Shown one piece after another: positions 63,181 through 64,000 of a stretch of DNA of 64,000 nt (positions are counted from its first letter, which is position 1; each line of letters opens with the position of its first letter). The notes beneath the pieces are model-generated. The model did no database searches. It worked only from the letters and a program-made list of their open reading frames with translations, and had not been told where the DNA came from. Source of the stretch: Nansenia antarctica (taxonomy: Eukaryota > Chordata > Actinopteri > Argentiniformes > Microstomatidae); the NCBI GenBank assembly GCA_963989245.1, contig OZ022339.1:20202563-20266562 (forward strand), in the 5' to 3' direction. The position numbers and the translations under genes are program-made.

Positions 63181-64000
63181 GGATATAAGGTTCAAACCTA
63201 GTAATAATAGGAATTATGGTCAACATAAATACAATGAGGAGGTAAGGTACATGTTTGTTCTAGCTTAGACTTGAGATTCATTGACTTCAGCTACACCAAA
63301 TGCTTTCGGCTGCTAATTTTTTCTTTTCTTTTTTTAAAGAGATGCATTTTTGGTGTAAGCACTGCAGCTCGAGGCCTACATCTTTATTAAAAATAGTTGT
63401 GCTTGGCATGGGGCCTCCTGACCTCACATATACAACACAATATTGCAACCACCTGTTCCATTTAGTGTGGCTATATTTAGCTTAATTAAAAACTGTACAA
63501 AACATCGACTTTGTGACTGTGTGAGTGGACGATTCTTCAGCCTTTTTAATGCTCTATGCAACACAGTGGTTTTTCTCGTAACAATTGTAGTTATTCATAA
63601 CAACCTATCTGGAGGCGCTGTGGACCCTCATCAAATCAATCAAATCGGAAAAGACCATTAGGATTAGTGGGGCTTACAGTGATTTATTCTAACGGGAGAA
63701 CCATAAGGACAATGTTGTGTGCCATTAATCTCTTGGATTTTATTTGAAGATCTAAAAGCGGGGAGGCTATAGGTCTATTATACCACTCTGGGTCCAAGGA
63801 CTGTTTCGCGTCATTGCGCGCGCCGCAGCAGAGTCGCGACTCCCCTCCAACTGGAGTTGACGGGAATCCGCAGACAGAATACTACCAGTTGTTTCCGCAG
63901 ACAGAATACTACCAGTTGTTTTCGCGAGCTGATCAGCGGGTGCCGGCTTCCCGAAACTGGACAGAAGTGCGCTATCGGCTGCAACTAACTTGACTGAATG
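63181..64000. other. Unannotated end of window
   Basis: No gene is resolved. A 27-bp direct duplication with CCGCAGACAGAATACTACCA lies at about 63869-63922 in a GC-richer stretch (63800-63970). This could be the start of a gene continuing beyond the window. Confidence 0.35.

Noticed and set aside
1..64000. tRNA or rRNA genes
   Set aside because: Apart from 18-nt retroviral primer sites complementary to tRNA-Arg, no cloverleaf-like or rRNA sequence was noticed by eye; a tRNAscan run would be decisive.

Overview
This is eukaryotic, intron-bearing DNA from a teleost fish. The signs are GT-AG spliced exons that align residue for residue with vertebrate FBXO47, L2-type LINE fragments with (ATTC)n tails, hAT/piggyBac/Harbinger/Tc1-like DNA transposon debris, abundant (CA)n and (CT)n microsatellites, and class I (gamma/epsilon-like) endogenous retroviruses (ERVs). 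The species cannot be named from the sequence. No tRNA, rRNA, CRISPR or bacterial-type operon was seen.

Layout. 1-8.4 kb: repeat-rich intergenic DNA with a 33-bp inverted-repeat element carrying a minisatellite, a TTAA-flanked MITE and an L2 LINE fragment. 8.4-14.0 kb (minus strand): FBXO47 in ten coding exons (454 codons plus stop). Exon 4 is split by an 817-bp hAT-type element with a perfect 8-bp target-site duplication (TSD). 14.3-15.8 kb: a Harbinger-like MITE and an L2 3' end. 15.8-32.9 kb: two nested proviruses. A defective one (ERV-2, TSD ACCT) has a complete one (ERV-1, TSD ACAT) inserted inside its gag gene. ERV-1 has identical 417-bp LTRs and open gag, pol and env. 33.6-37.6 kb (minus): an unnamed multi-exon gene with a long coiled coil, a transposase-like core and a Tudor-like C-terminus, carrying one apparent frameshift. 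38.5-41.3 kb: two minisatellites, a 24-bp G-quadruplex unit and a 67-bp unit. 41.5-50.05 kb: a three-level nest, hAT element > second inverted-repeat element > ERV-3 (minus, TSD TGAA). 50-64 kb: L2 pieces, a degenerate SCAN-type Gypsy gag, a dead Tc1-like transposase, minisatellites and a second copy of the TTAA MITE.

How the parts relate. ERV-1 has a vertebrate class I layout: tRNA-Arg primer site, UAG between gag and pol in the same frame, and env overlapping the end of pol. ERV-2 and ERV-3 sit at different sites but share the same in-frame deletions of the protease active site, the PR-RT spacer and almost all of RT. They therefore look like members of one non-autonomous subfamily that must have been copied with enzymes from an ERV-1-like helper. 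The most unusual coding feature is a pair of H-x-T motifs 61 residues apart in the PR-RT spacer of ERV-1 pol, the signature of 2H phosphoesterases.
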